DNA from: Hellea sp.
GTDB lineage: Bacteria > Pseudomonadota > Alphaproteobacteria > Caulobacterales > Maricaulaceae
Direction of reading: 5' to 3'
Assembly (NCBI GenBank): GCA_020631215.1
Contig: JAHDHS010000005.1
Location: 1 to 64,000 of the forward strand
DNA: 64,000 bases
This document shows positions 44,110-55,558 of this stretch, one piece after another (the first letter of the stretch is position 1; every line of letters starts with the position of its first letter). The notes under the pieces were generated by a model. The model saw nothing but the letters and a program-made list of their open reading frames with translations. It did not search any database and was not told the DNA's origin. A program made the translations under genes and the position numbers.

Positions 44110-45690
44110 ATGTCTCTTGAGTTTCACCTCGCTGACTTGTTCGAAACGGCCGCGGGCTGCGTCCCGGATCGTATAGCCATTTTGGGATCGAACAAATCCC
44201 TGACATATGCGGACCTTGATGCGCGCACAGATCGTCTGGCGGCGGGTTTCTGGGATCAAGGTCTTCGGCGGGGCGATCATATTGCGCTCTATATGATGAA
44301 CGCCCCGGCCTATCTTGAGAGCTTCATCGCCGCGATCAAGATCGGGACCGTCCCCTATAATGTGAATTACCGCTATCAATCTGAGGAATTACAGTATCTC
44401 TTCCGGAATGCGGACACAGCCTGTATCATTCACGGGTCTGAATATTCGGACATTGTCGAGCAGTTGCGAGATAAAATTAGCACTCTGAAAATTACGGTGA
44501 GCGTGGGGGGTACAGGGGGCAGCCAATCCATAGCTTATGACGATTTGCTGGACACCGCGCCGCGCAAAGACTTTCAGCGATCCGAAGAGGATTACCTCCT
44601 GCTCTATACGGGCGGGACGACCGGCATGCCCAAAGGCGTCATGTGGCCACATAAGGCCTTCATCTTTGCCTGTGCCGGAGGTGCAGGTTTCTTTCACAAG
44701 GACGGCCCGATCAAAGTCCCGGAGGATATAAAGTCCCGGGCGAGTGAAAGTCCGCCGCTGAAAATGTTCACACTCGCCCCGCTGATGCATGGCGCAGCCA
44801 TCTGGTCCGCTTGGACAGCTTTGCTATCGGGCCTCACCGTGGTTCTGGACGAGTCCAAACGCTTTGACCCGGAGCATATCTGGAACCGCGCCGAAAAAGA
44901 CGGAGCGAATATTATCCAGGTCGTCGGCGATGCCATGGCCATTCCCCTGCGCGACAGTTTGAGAGCCAATCCCGACCGCTGGAATCTTGGCTCGGTCGTT
45001 AGTTTTGGGTCTGGCGGGGCGGTGTTTTCCGATCATGTCAAAGAAGACATTAAATCCCTTCTTCCTAACGCCGCAATCATGGATGGGGTCGGCGCGTCGG
45101 AGACCGGAATCAGTGGACAGGCCATGCGAAGCGAGGACGGCATGCTCCGCCTGCCTGCCAATGAAGACCAGCAAGTCATCATAGATGACCGGTTCGGCAA
45201 GATCGGCGAGATCGGGTTCATAGGGCGCAGCGGTCATATTCCCATCGGTTATTACAATGATCCGGTTAAATCGTCGGAGACCTTTAAAACCGTCAAAGGC
45301 CGCATCTGGGCCGTTTCCGGTGACAGCGCCCGCCTGGATGAGGACGGCATGATCACGGTCTTTGGCCGTGGCTCCACTTGCATCAATTCGGGCGGGGAGA
45401 AAATCTACCCCGAAGAAGTCGAAGAGGCCTTGCGCGCCCATCCCGCCGTCTTTGACACCATCGTCATCGGCAAAAGTGACGAACGCTGGGGCCAAAGCGT
45501 GGCCGCTATTCTCGCATTAAGGCCTGAGCGAGCCAAACCTGATAATTCCAAATTAGTCTCTTTTTTAAAATCCCATATTGCGGATTACAAAGTCCCCAAA
45601 ACCTTTATCTGGGTCGATGCTATTCGGCGCTCTCCGGCCGGCAAGCCCGATATTAAATGGGCCAAAGACAAAGCCGAAAACGCGTCATAA
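44110..45690 (+). CDS. Acyl-CoA synthetase (AMP-dependent)
   Basis: 526 residues, ANL superfamily. The P-loop LLYTGGTTGMPKGVMWPH (about 163), an A5-like GVGASETGISGQ, the GDSARLDEDGMITVFGRGS hinge region and the C-terminal PAGKPDIKW with the catalytic Lys are intact. It would activate a fatty or other carboxylic acid to its CoA ester. The acid cannot be told from sequence; neighbouring genes give no clue. It starts 81 nt after the adenosyltransferase. Confidence 0.9.
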   Translation: MSLEFHLADLFETAAGCVPDRIAILGSNKSLTYADLDARTDRLAAGFWDQGLRRGDHIALYMMNAPAYLESFIAAIKIGTVPYNVNYRYQSEELQYLFRNADTACIIHGSEYSDIVEQLRDKISTLKITVSVGGTGGSQSIAYDDLLDTAPRKDFQRSEEDYLLLYTGGTTGMPKGVMWPHKAFIFACAGGAGFFHKDGPIKVPEDIKSRASESPPLKMFTLAPLMHGAAIWSAWTALLSGLTVVLDESKRFDPEHIWNRAEKDGANIIQVVGDAMAIPLRDSLRANPDRWNLGSVVSFGSGGAVFSDHVKEDIKSLLPNAAIMDGVGASETGISGQAMRSEDGMLRLPANEDQQVIIDDRFGKIGEIGFIGRSGHIPIGYYNDPVKSSETFKTVKGRIWAVSGDSARLDEDGMITVFGRGSTCINSGGEKIYPEEVEEALRAHPAVFDTIVIGKSDERWGQSVAAILALRPERAKPDNSKLVSFLKSHIADYKVPKTFIWVDAIRRSPAGKPDIKWAKDKAENAS

Positions 45691-45697
45691 ATCCTTT

Positions 45698-46309
45698 CTA
45701 TTTCCCCGATTTCAAATGATAGATCACCCTCTGCGAAATATCGGCAGGCGTTGAGCGTGTTGAAAAATAATCAACAAATTTTCCGTCCGCGCTCATCAGG
45801 AAAATCAGGTCCTGATGGTCGACCGTATAATCCGCGGCGCTCCCTTCCAGCGGAGTTTTCCGGGAAAAGACCTTGTAGGCAGCCTTGGCCACCTCGACCT
45901 GCTGGACCGTGCCGGTAAAGCCGCGTAAGCCATCAGGGAAACCATTGGCCGTGACATATAATTTCAAGCTTTCCGGCGTGTCCCGTTCCGGATCTACGCT
46001 GAAAAGGATATAACCCACATCACCACCTTGTTTGCCCATCATCTCCTGCGCCGCGCCCAGCTTTTGCAGGGCGGTCGGACAGACATCCGGACAATAGGAA
46101 AAGCCGAAATAGATCAAATGCGGCTGCCCCAGCAGTTCCGCTTCCGTGACCACAGCCCCGGTCTCATCAACCAATGTGAAAGCCCCGCCAATATCCGCCG
46201 TCCCGACAGAGGTCGTGCTGCCCGAACGGGCAGTCTTTTCGCCCGAACAGGCTGTTAGGCTTAAGGATAAGATCGAAACCAAAGCCATCACTAAAATACT
46301 ACGAAACAT
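45698..46309 (-). CDS. SCO1/SenC family copper-binding lipoprotein
   Basis: About 203 residues. A lipoprotein signal (LSILSLSLTACSG, lipid on the Cys of LTAC) anchors a thioredoxin-like domain. The copper site is CPDVCP (CxxxC) plus His in TVDHQD. Sco proteins metallate the CuA centre of cytochrome oxidase, or act in redox sensing. The start is set at ATG 46309 because the signal peptide begins there. Divergent from regB with about 60-75 nt between, as in senC-reg loci. Confidence 0.92.
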   Translation of the reverse strand: MFRSILVMALVSILSLSLTACSGEKTARSGSTTSVGTADIGGAFTLVDETGAVVTEAELLGQPHLIYFGFSYCPDVCPTALQKLGAAQEMMGKQGGDVGYILFSVDPERDTPESLKLYVTANGFPDGLRGFTGTVQQVEVAKAAYKVFSRKTPLEGSAADYTVDHQDLIFLMSADGKFVDYFSTRSTPADISQRVIYHLKSGK

Positions 46310-46368
46310 ATGCGTCAACTTTCGGGTTAGCCAAATGGGACAGCGCCACATATAGTCCCCCTAAAGCC

Positions 46369-47718
46369 GTGAGGAAAGATGACGTGAACGCGCAGACTGA
46401 CGCAGCCTTAAAAGTCGATGAGCGGGTGGCCCGCACCCCGGCCAAAACCATGGGCAGCCTGCGCCGATATACGCTGGTGCTGCTGCGCTGGTGTGCGATT
46501 GGCGGGCAGGCCTTGTCACTCTTCATCGTCCACCAGCTTTTCGGCTTTCCCTTCCCGGCGCTGGCCTGCGCCATGGCCATTGCAGCCAGCGTCGTGGTCA
46601 ATGTCGTTGTCACCTCCGCCATGCCGCTGGACCGCCGCGTGGGCGATGTCGAAGCCGCCCTGCAATTGGGCTTTGATATTTTACAGCTAGCCGTTTTGCT
46701 TTGGTTGACGGGCGGGCTGACAAATCCCTTTGCTATCTTGTTCTTGGCCCCGGTAGTGACGTCTGCCACGACTTTGTCCCGCCCGGTTTTGTTCAGCCTT
46801 GGCGGGCTGGCCCTAGCGCTCTCACTTTTCCTGCTGTTTAACCACCAACCCCTGCCATGGCTGCCTGAAGGCGGCTTCACACTGCCCTCGCGGTTTAAAT
46901 TCGGTATCTGGATCGCCATCATCGTCGGCTCTGTATTCACCTCTTTATATGCCTGGCGGGCCACCAAAGAAAGCCGCCGCATGTCAGCCGCTTTGGCCGC
47001 GACCGAAGCCATGCTGGCGCAGGAGCAGAAACTCTCTGCACTGGGCGGGCTGGCCGCCGCCGCCGCGCATGAGCTTGGCACGCCGCTGGCGACCATCCAG
47101 GTCACAGCCAAGGAAATGACGCGGGAGCTCGACCCGGATACGCCGCTCGGAGAGGACGCCGCACTCATGTTATCCCAAGCCCAAAGGTGCCGCGATATAT
47201 TAGAACAGCTTTCCATGCGCGGGGATGCGGGTGATGCCATTCATAATACGCTGTCACTCGAAGACCTACTCGAAGAAGCCGCAGAGCCCTTTATCGACCG
47301 CGAGAAAGATATTTCCGTCACCATCGCGGGCGACGGAGCCGAGCCGCAATTGATACGTCAACCCGAGCTGCTTTACGCGCTGAAAAACTATATCGAAAAT
47401 GCGGTGGATTTCGCCCGTCATAAGGTGGAGCTCACGGCCAATTGGACGGATGACACCATTATCATCACCGTCGATGATGACGGCCCGGGGATTGACCCGA
47501 CCCTCAAAGACCGGCTGGGGCAGCCATATGTGACCTTGCGGCAAAGGCCGCGCCGGGCGGGCGGTTTAGGGCTTGGCATGTTCATTTCCTCCACCCTGAT
47601 CGAGCGCACAGGCGGCAAGGTGGCCTATGAAAAATCCCCGCTGGGCGGTGCGCGCATTCGCGCCGACTGGCCGCGTCAGGCCTTGGCCCTGTCTTCAGAG
47701 TCTTTGACTCTGCAATAA
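46369..47718 (+). CDS. regB: Redox-sensing histidine kinase RegB/PrrB/ActS
   Basis: 449 residues with six membrane helices in the first about 190. The quinone-binding motif GGLTNPF is present. The H box is AAAAHELGTPLATI (His codon 47068-47070). The redox cysteine occurs exactly 40 residues after it, in AQRCRDIL (47188-47190), the same distance as His225-Cys265 in Rhodobacter RegB. N, G1 and G2 boxes follow (YIENAVDFARH, VDDDGPGID, GGLGLGMFI). Start GTG 46369, or GTG 46384 preceded by AGGAAAG. It would phosphorylate RegA when the quinone pool is reduced. Confidence 0.93.
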   Translation: MRKDDVNAQTDAALKVDERVARTPAKTMGSLRRYTLVLLRWCAIGGQALSLFIVHQLFGFPFPALACAMAIAASVVVNVVVTSAMPLDRRVGDVEAALQLGFDILQLAVLLWLTGGLTNPFAILFLAPVVTSATTLSRPVLFSLGGLALALSLFLLFNHQPLPWLPEGGFTLPSRFKFGIWIAIIVGSVFTSLYAWRATKESRRMSAALAATEAMLAQEQKLSALGGLAAAAAHELGTPLATIQVTAKEMTRELDPDTPLGEDAALMLSQAQRCRDILEQLSMRGDAGDAIHNTLSLEDLLEEAAEPFIDREKDISVTIAGDGAEPQLIRQPELLYALKNYIENAVDFARHKVELTANWTDDTIIITVDDDGPGIDPTLKDRLGQPYVTLRQRPRRAGGLGLGMFISSTLIERTGGKVAYEKSPLGGARIRADWPRQALALSSESLTLQ

Positions 47719-47771
47719 AGACTTGCATATATGCAAAGGACGGCGTGTTTTTTGCACCATAAAACATCCTA

Positions 47772-47786
47772 TCTACAATATGTAGA
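47772..47786. promoter_or_regulatory. Inverted repeat TCTACA-ATA-TGTAGA before regA
   Basis: Perfect 6-bp arms around ATA, within an AT-rich spacer of about 80 nt between regB and regA, 15 nt before the regA start. Extra CTA/TAG bases outside extend the symmetry imperfectly. A regulator site or a small RNA hairpin. Confidence 0.4.
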
Positions 47787-47801
47787 GATAGAAGAGATTT
47801 G

Positions 47802-48350
47802 ATGATGAGCGAATATAATATTCCCGATGATGCAACCTTGATGATCCTGGATGATGACGGCCCGTTTCGCAACCGGCTGGGGCGCGCCCTCACCCAGCGC
47901 GGCTTTATGGTCGAAACCGTGGAAACCGTCGCCGAGGCCAAGCGTATGGTACAGGACACACCGCCTGCTTTTGCGGTTTTAGATATGCGCCTGGAAGACG
48001 GAAACGGGATGGACGTCATTGATCTGCTCCATGAAATTCGCCCGGACAGCCGCATGGTGATGCTGACTGGCTATGGCAATCTGGCCACGGCTGTGTCCGC
48101 CGTAAAACGCGGGGCCGTGGATTATCTGGCCAAGCCCGCCGACGCCGATGATGTCTGCAAGGCTTTGCTGGCCGAGAAAGGCGAAGCGCCCGAGCCGCCC
48201 GAAAACCCCATGTCCGCCGACCGAGTACGCTGGGAACACATTCAGCGCGTCTATGAGCTGTGCGGCAAAAACGTCTCCGAAACCGCTCGCCGCCTGAATA
48301 TGCACCGCCGAACCCTGCAACGCATCCTCGCCAAACGCGCCCCGAGATAA
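47802..48350 (+). CDS. regA: Response regulator RegA/PrrA/ActR
   Basis: 182 residues. The receiver has LDDDGPFRNRL, phospho-acceptor Asp in AVLDMRLEDGNG, Thr in MLTGYGN and Lys in YLAKPAD. A short Pro linker (PEPPENP) leads to a Fis-type helix-turn-helix (NVSETARRLNMHRRTLQRIL), characteristic of RegA. It controls respiration, electron-sink and redox genes globally in alphaproteobacteria. ATG 47802 or 47805 is the start. Confidence 0.94.
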   Translation: MMSEYNIPDDATLMILDDDGPFRNRLGRALTQRGFMVETVETVAEAKRMVQDTPPAFAVLDMRLEDGNGMDVIDLLHEIRPDSRMVMLTGYGNLATAVSAVKRGAVDYLAKPADADDVCKALLAEKGEAPEPPENPMSADRVRWEHIQRVYELCGKNVSETARRLNMHRRTLQRILAKRAPR

Positions 48351-48401
48351 GTTTCATAGTCTTTCCTACCTGGTCTCTGGCGGATGAGATTTTTCTTATT
48401 G

Positions 48402-48502
48402 GTCATCCCGGAGGAGGCCTAAGGCCGACATCCGGGACCTCTTTACCCACAAACAGTCAAGAGGTCCCGGATCGCGCCGCTACGCGGCTTGTCCGGGATG
48501 AC
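48402..48502. repeat. REP-like long palindrome
   Basis: Outer arms GTCATCCCGGA and TCCGGGATGAC, and inner arms TCCGGGACCTC and GAGGTCCCGGA, build a long imperfect hairpin after regA. GTCATCCCGGA...TCCGGGATGAC palindromes are a frequent intergenic repeat in alphaproteobacteria. It may protect the 3' end of the regBA transcript. Confidence 0.82.
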
Positions 48503-48694
48503 AGAGGAGTGACAGACGAGTTTCTCTTGCTACTGGCGATCTGGCGCTCAGCCTTTTGTTATAAACTATGCAGGACATGCCCGCGAAGCTTAAGCCTCCG
48601 ATGGAAACCAAAGGAGGGAAATATATTTTTACGAAGACTTTCGCTTCGCGGCGATGCGTTTTCGCTGACGGCCGGTATATACGCAGACAGTCAA

Positions 48695-48717
48695 TGCAGA
48701 TGTTGTAAATATCTGCA
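48695..48717. repeat. Small hairpin TGCAGAT/ATCTGCA
   Basis: Perfect 7-bp arms separated by 9 nt, just outside repeat copy B. No T tract. The remaining DNA of the 48351-49027 spacer (about 48510-48690 and 48900-49027) shows no gene or motif that I recognise. Confidence 0.5.
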
Positions 48718-48727
48718 CGTCTGGTCA

Positions 48728-48895
48728 GCTCTCGCCAGCAGGCCCGGCACAACCGAATGTGTCACCATCCGGCGCTCAACCCGCACCGTCCTCTGACCCA
48801 ACGACCGACATGTAATTTGTCCCAAGGCCAAAAGAACAATTTGAATATACCCCTGTTTCCAAAGGTAAGGACTCAAATGGGTGATTATTTTACAA
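48728..48895 (-). repeat. 168-nt dispersed repeat, copy B (inverted)
   Basis: Reverse-complement partner of 33718-33885, gap-free over the whole 168 nt with about 26 differences. It lies in a 677-nt gene-free spacer together with a REP-like palindrome. No terminal inverted repeats or target-site duplications are evident. Confidence 0.88.
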
Positions 48896-49027
48896 CCCCC
48901 TTAAACCGCTTAAGAAAATTTGGTGAAAACGCGGATTCAATTTAATCCCGCCTAGCCACTCCCATCAGAGAATAGACACAAATCCGGAATGGCTTGTCAC
49001 TTTTGAGTTTGAAGGTTAACTTGCCCT

Positions 49028-49660
49028 ATGACCGAAGAGATAAAGCCGGAGCGCCCCGCCATGACGGCCAAGCCGATTGGACGGGTTTTATTGGAAATAT
49101 TCGGGATTATCTTTGGCGTTATTTTGGGTTTCATTCTGAATGAATGGCGCGTTGCCGCCAAACAGGCCAAGATCGTCGAAACCTCTATCACCGCGATGAA
49201 AACAGAGCTGTCAGATAATTATGACCGTGTTGCATCCGCGCGTGAATATCACCTGGATCTGTATCCGGACATTCTTATCATTTTACGCGATGACCCATCA
49301 AAGATTGAGGAATTTCAGCGCACAAAATTTCGCGGCATTCGCCCCGCGCAAATCTAGGATGCGGCTTATAAAGTGGCCATACAGCAGGCCATAATCACCA
49401 ATATTTCTCCGGAAGACGCCAAGCCGATAATATCCGCCTATACGGCCTTGGAAGACCTTGAAAACCTCTATGGCCGCTACGCTGAAACAGCCTTTGATTT
49501 GATTGCGTCATATGAAGACAATGATGATGACATGAATTTTCCACGGTTTTTATCCGCATCCTTTATGGATTTTTTATATGCCGAAGAAGAGACGATGCTG
49601 AGCATTGCGACGCTTGTTGAGAAGGATCCGATTAAGCCTTGGTGGGACGCGCCCGTCTGA
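49028..49660 (+). pseudogene. Membrane-anchored hypothetical protein interrupted by an in-frame amber codon
   Basis: Two open stretches, 49028-49354 and 49358-49660, are in the same frame and separated only by TAG at 49355-49357 (RPAQI-stop-DAAYKVAIQ). Together they make about 210 residues: a basic start, one membrane helix (GIIFGVILGFILNEW), then a helical soluble domain, like DUF6090-type proteins. The most economical explanation is a TGG (Trp) to TAG change. Either a recent pseudogene, a sequencing error, or readthrough. An in-frame GTG at 49373 could restart the second part. Confidence 0.8.
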
Positions 49661-49759
49661 GAGAATTGCGGGAAAACGCCGGGGCACAGGCTGAAAATCA
49701 GAGCGCCGAGCCCTAAGCTAAGGCTATGTAATAGGGCATTGGGCCCCGCCAAAGGCAGG

Positions 49760-50317
49760 CTACAATATCGGCAGGGGTTTGTGCGGCTTGTTTGGGAGGG
49801 TCACGGTAATGGGGTCGCCGGGGCTGATGGCTCCGCCTTCCAGAACAATAGACATGATACCGGATTTGACGATGCGTTGTCCCTGCTCGCCTTTGGCGAT
49901 CATTTTATGGATCAGTCCGTCTTGAATGGCGTTGAGTTTTTTGCAGGGGTCACGATAGCCCGTGACTTCCAGCTTCGCGCCGCTGGGAAATGACAAATGG
50001 GTCGCAAGTGGCAGGCCCAGCAAATCCACGCCCCGCGTTAGAATATTTTCGCCAATCTGCCCGGCCGTGACCTGAAAGCCCTCTTCCGCCAGCGCGTCAT
50101 AAAGCTCTGCGTGAACCAGATGCACCTGACGCAGATTTGGCGCGTCCGGCGTACGGGCTTTGTCCCAAAGATGCTGCACGGTTTTGCCCGCATGGGCATC
50201 GCCTTCCACGCCGATGCCTTTGATCAGCGTGACGGAATTGCGAACAGGTTTGGAAAAATTATGACCGGAGTCAGCCGCAACCGCCTCTACGGTTGCGGTC
50301 ATGCTCATGCTAGCCAC
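49760..50317 (-). CDS. MOSC domain protein
   Basis: 185 residues. The MOSC beta-barrel pattern is seen: GIGVEGDAHAGKTVQH, VHLVHAELYDALAEEG, GQIGENILTRGVDLLGLPLATHLSFPSGAKLEVTG, then GYRDPCKKLN, in which Cys is the candidate sulfur carrier. Such proteins move sulfur for molybdenum cofactor or handle hydroxylamine-type reductions; exact role unknown. The start overlaps the end of atpC by 8 nt, so it rides on the ATP synthase transcript. Confidence 0.88.
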   Translation of the reverse strand: MASMSMTATVEAVAADSGHNFSKPVRNSVTLIKGIGVEGDAHAGKTVQHLWDKARTPDAPNLRQVHLVHAELYDALAEEGFQVTAGQIGENILTRGVDLLGLPLATHLSFPSGAKLEVTGYRDPCKKLNAIQDGLIHKMIAKGEQGQRIVKSGIMSIVLEGGAISPGDPITVTLPNKPHKPLPIL

Positions 50318-50699
50318 TTACCACGGCGCGCAGGCCGTCGAGATTTTGCTGCATGGCGAGGGCCGCTTCCCCTTCAAGGCCGTCCAGCGCGGCCTCAGCG
50401 GCTGCGATATCGGCTTTTAGGCTGTCGGCGTTCACATCCGCCATCGGCATGGCTTTCTCGGCCAACACGGTCAGGCCGTCCGGCGTGACATCAGCAAATC
50501 CGCCTTGGACGAAATACTGCGTCTCTGTGCCTTCATTATAAACGGTGATCGCGCCCGTGCGGATCGCGGCCATAAGCGGGCTGTGATTAGGCAGCACGCC
50601 GACATTGCCTTCCGTGCCCGGAATATCGACTTGATCGACCTCACCCGCGAATAATTCCGCTTCGGGTGAGACGAGTGAGAAATTTAATTTATCTGCCAT
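50310..50699 (-). CDS. atpC: ATP synthase epsilon subunit
   Basis: 129 residues. The N-terminal beta sandwich (FSLVSPEAELFAGEVDQVDIPGTEGNVGVLPNHSPLMAAI) is complete, followed by the C-terminal helical pair, which is short. It couples F1 gamma rotation to the c-ring and can inhibit hydrolysis. It begins 62 nt after atpD, and a REP-like palindrome fills that gap. Confidence 0.95.
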   Translation of the reverse strand: MADKLNFSLVSPEAELFAGEVDQVDIPGTEGNVGVLPNHSPLMAAIRTGAITVYNEGTETQYFVQGGFADVTPDGLTVLAEKAMPMADVNADSLKADIAAAEAALDGLEGEAALAMQQNLDGLRAVVSG

Positions 50700-50712
50700 A
50701 ACTGTTCTTACC

Positions 50713-50761
50713 CCTCATCCTGAGGAAGCCCTCGCCTATTGGAGAGGGCTGTCTCGAAGGA

Positions 50762-50762
<1 letters not shown>
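50713..50762. repeat. REP-like palindrome between atpD and atpC
   Basis: CCTCATCCTGAGG...CTCGAAGGAT borders a stem AGCCCTC (50727-50733)/GAGGGCT (50744-50750). This CTCATCCTGAGGA...TCGAAGGATG pattern is a common alphaproteobacterial intergenic palindrome. It sits inside the operon, so it may set the atpD:atpC expression ratio by RNA processing or stability. Confidence 0.78.
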
Positions 50763-53208
<2,446 letters not shown>

Positions 53209-53227
53209 GAGTGCAATCCTCTAAAGG

Positions 53228-54760
53228 CTAAGCCGCGAAATTCGTTGTGAAATTATCCAGCGCTGATTTCAGGCGGCCTTCGATTTCATCCGTCAGCTTT
53301 TTCTCTGTCGCGATATCGGACAGGATAGAGCCGTGCTCGGAGTGAAGATGCGCGAGCAATTCGCGTTCATATTTACCGACCGATTTGACCGGAATGCCGT
53401 CCAAATAACCGCGCGTACCGGCATAGATCACAGCGACCTGTTCCTGCACTTGCAGCGGAGAATACTGATCCTGCTTTAACAGCTCTGTCAGGCGCTCACC
53501 GCGCGCCAGCAAAGCCTGCGTGGATGCGTCCAGGTCTGAGCCGAACTGCGCAAAGGCCGCCATTTCACGGTATTGCGCCAGCTCACCTTTAATCGGGCCG
53601 GCCACTTGTTTCATGGCTTTGATCTGCGCGGATGATCCCACGCGAGACACCGACAGACCCACATTTAGAGCCGGGCGGATGCCTTGGAAGAACAAATCTG
53701 TTTCCAGGAAGATCTGACCATCTGTAATCGAAATCACATTGGTCGGAATAAAGGCCGACACGTCGTTACCTTGGGTCTCAATGATCGGCAGGGCCGTCAA
53801 AGAGCCGGAGCCATTATCTTCATTCAGCTTCGCCGCGCGCTCCAGCAAACGGGAGTGAAGATAGAAAACGTCACCTGGATAAGCTTCGCGGCCCGGAGGA
53901 CGGCGCAGCAGCAGTGACATCTGGCGATAGGCCACAGCCTGTTTGGACAGATCATCATAAATGATCAGGCCGTGCATGCCGTTATCGCGGAAATATTCGC
54001 CCATGGCGCAACCGGCAAAAGGTGCCAGGAACTGCAAAGGGGCTGGCTCAGAGGCCGTCGCGGCGACGATGATGGAATAGTCCAGCGCGCCATTTTCTTC
54101 GAGCGTCTTAACCAGCTGCGCTACAGTTGAGCGTTTTTGGCCGACCACAACATAGATACAGTAAAGCTTGTCATTCTCGCGGTCTTCATCAAAGGCCGCT
54201 TTTTGGTTCAGGATTGCGTCCACAGCCACAGCGGTTTTACCGGTCTGGCGGTCACCAATGATCAATTCGCGCTGACCACGGCCAATCGGGATAAGCGCGT
54301 CAATCGCCTTGATACCTGTTTGCACGGGCTCATGAACACCTTTACGCGGGATGATGCCCGGCGCTTTGACGTCCACCAAACGGCGCTCAGTGGATTTGAT
54401 CGGGCCCTTACCGTCAATTGGCTCGCCCAGCGGGTTAACCACACGGCCCAGCAAGCCTTTGCCGACCGGGACGTCCACGATTTCGCCGAGGCGCTTAACT
54501 GTGTCACCTTCTTTAATGCCGCGGTCATCACCAAAAATAACGACACCGACATTGTCGCTTTCCAGGTTCAGCGCCATACCTTTAATGCCGCCCGGAAACT
54601 CGACCATCTCACCGGCGCGGACATTGTCCAGACCGTAAATACGGGCAATACCGTCACCGACGGACAGCACTTGGCCGACATCGCTGATTTTGGCTTCTTT
54701 CCCGAAGCCCTTGATCTGTTTTTTCAAAATCGTTGAAATTTCCGCTGCGCGAATATCCAT
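53228..54760 (-). CDS. atpA: ATP synthase alpha subunit
   Basis: 510 residues, standard length. Regulatory nucleotide site with [31 protein letters not shown], and the Arg finger in the [11 protein letters not shown] loop. Forms the alpha3beta3 ring with AtpD. It starts 12 nt after atpH. Confidence 0.98.
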   Translation of the reverse strand: MDIRAAEISTILKKQIKGFGKEAKISDVGQVLSVGDGIARIYGLDNVRAGEMVEFPGGIKGMALNLESDNVGVVIFGDDRGIKEGDTVKRLGEIVDVPVGKGLLGRVVNPLGEPIDGKGPIKSTERRLVDVKAPGIIPRKGVHEPVQTGIKAIDALIPIGRGQRELIIGDRQTGKTAVAVDAILNQKAAFDEDRENDKLYCIYVVVGQKRSTVAQLVKTLEENGALDYSIIVAATASEPAPLQFLAPFAGCAMGEYFRDNGMHGLIIYDDLSKQAVAYRQMSLLLRRPPGREAYPGDVFYLHSRLLERAAKLNEDNGSGSLTALPIIETQGNDVSAFIPTNVISITDGQIFLETDLFFQGIRPALNVGLSVSRVGSSAQIKAMKQVAGPIKGELAQYREMAAFAQFGSDLDASTQALLARGERLTELLKQDQYSPLQVQEQVAVIYAGTRGYLDGIPVKSVGKYERELLAHLHSEHGSILSDIATEKKLTDEIEGRLKSALDNFTTNFAA

Positions 54761-54772
54761 GGAACTGTCCTC

Positions 54773-55330
54773 TTATGTTTCTTTGAGGGTCAAACGTAAG
54801 TCCTCAAGTTTGGTCTTGAGGGAGCTATCATAAAGGCGGGAGCCAATCCGCACGACGAAACCGCCGAGCAAATCCGGATCCACCACTGTTTCAACGGCCA
54901 CAGCACGGCCGGTGGTTTTCTTAAGCTGCGCTTTGATCGCGCTTAGCTGCGCTGCCGTCAATTTTTTGGCGCTGGTCACTTTGGCGACCTGACTGCCACG
55001 GCGGCGGGCGACCATATCTTCGAAAGCCGCGATGATGGCGGGCAATTCTGCGGCGCGGCGATTCCCTGCCACAGTTCCGATGAATTGCGTGGTCAGAGCA
55101 TTGTAGCGGGCTTTCTTGGCAATCGCCGTCAAGGCCGCCACTTTGTCTTCGGTTTTAAAGACCGGGCTTTCCGCAACGCGCCGCAGTTCAGAATTTGCCG
55201 CATAGGTTTTTTTGAAATTTGCGAGGTTTTTCTCGACTGTTTTCAGTGACTTACCCTCTTCCGCCAAATCCAGCAGGGCGCTGGCATAACGGTGTGGGGC
55301 TTCACCTGTGATGACGACTGTGTCTGACAC
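54773..55330 (-). CDS. atpH: ATP synthase delta subunit
   Basis: 185 residues. The N-terminal six-helix domain (RYASALLDLAEEGKSL) and the C-terminal conserved VDPDLLGGFVVRIGSRLYDSS identify the stator subunit that joins F1 to the b subunits. First gene of atpHAGDC; the Fo genes atpIBEF are elsewhere, as usual in alphaproteobacteria. The 228-nt upstream spacer (55331-55558) presumably holds the promoter; no motif is recognised. Confidence 0.96.
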   Translation of the reverse strand: MSDTVVITGEAPHRYASALLDLAEEGKSLKTVEKNLANFKKTYAANSELRRVAESPVFKTEDKVAALTAIAKKARYNALTTQFIGTVAGNRRAAELPAIIAAFEDMVARRRGSQVAKVTSAKKLTAAQLSAIKAQLKKTTGRAVAVETVVDPDLLGGFVVRIGSRLYDSSLKTKLEDLRLTLKET

Positions 55331-55558
55331 GCGATAGTCCGTATTTCGATGCCTGTTGATAATTCGCAGCAGGCTTTAAACTGGCTTACAGCGGCGCTAG
55401 GGTTTTACCGGCTCCGCCAAACTCGCGCGCGCTTTAACACGCTCAATTTTATATGCCAAGGCATGATTTACTGCGACAGAATAGCCCTGTGGATTGTCGG
55501 TTTTTCAAGCCAATTTGCCAGACCCTGTCATCTTTTAGACAGACCCTAGGATGAAGGC

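Noticed and set aside
43120-44379. Long minus-strand open frame opposite the cobalamin adenosyltransferase
   Set aside because: It overlaps two well-supported plus-strand genes and has no recognisable domain; it is a shadow frame.
48480-48752. Minus-strand open frame of 90 codons in the regA spacer
   Set aside because: It spans a REP-like palindrome and a dispersed repeat, and shows no family resemblance or plausible ribosome-binding site.
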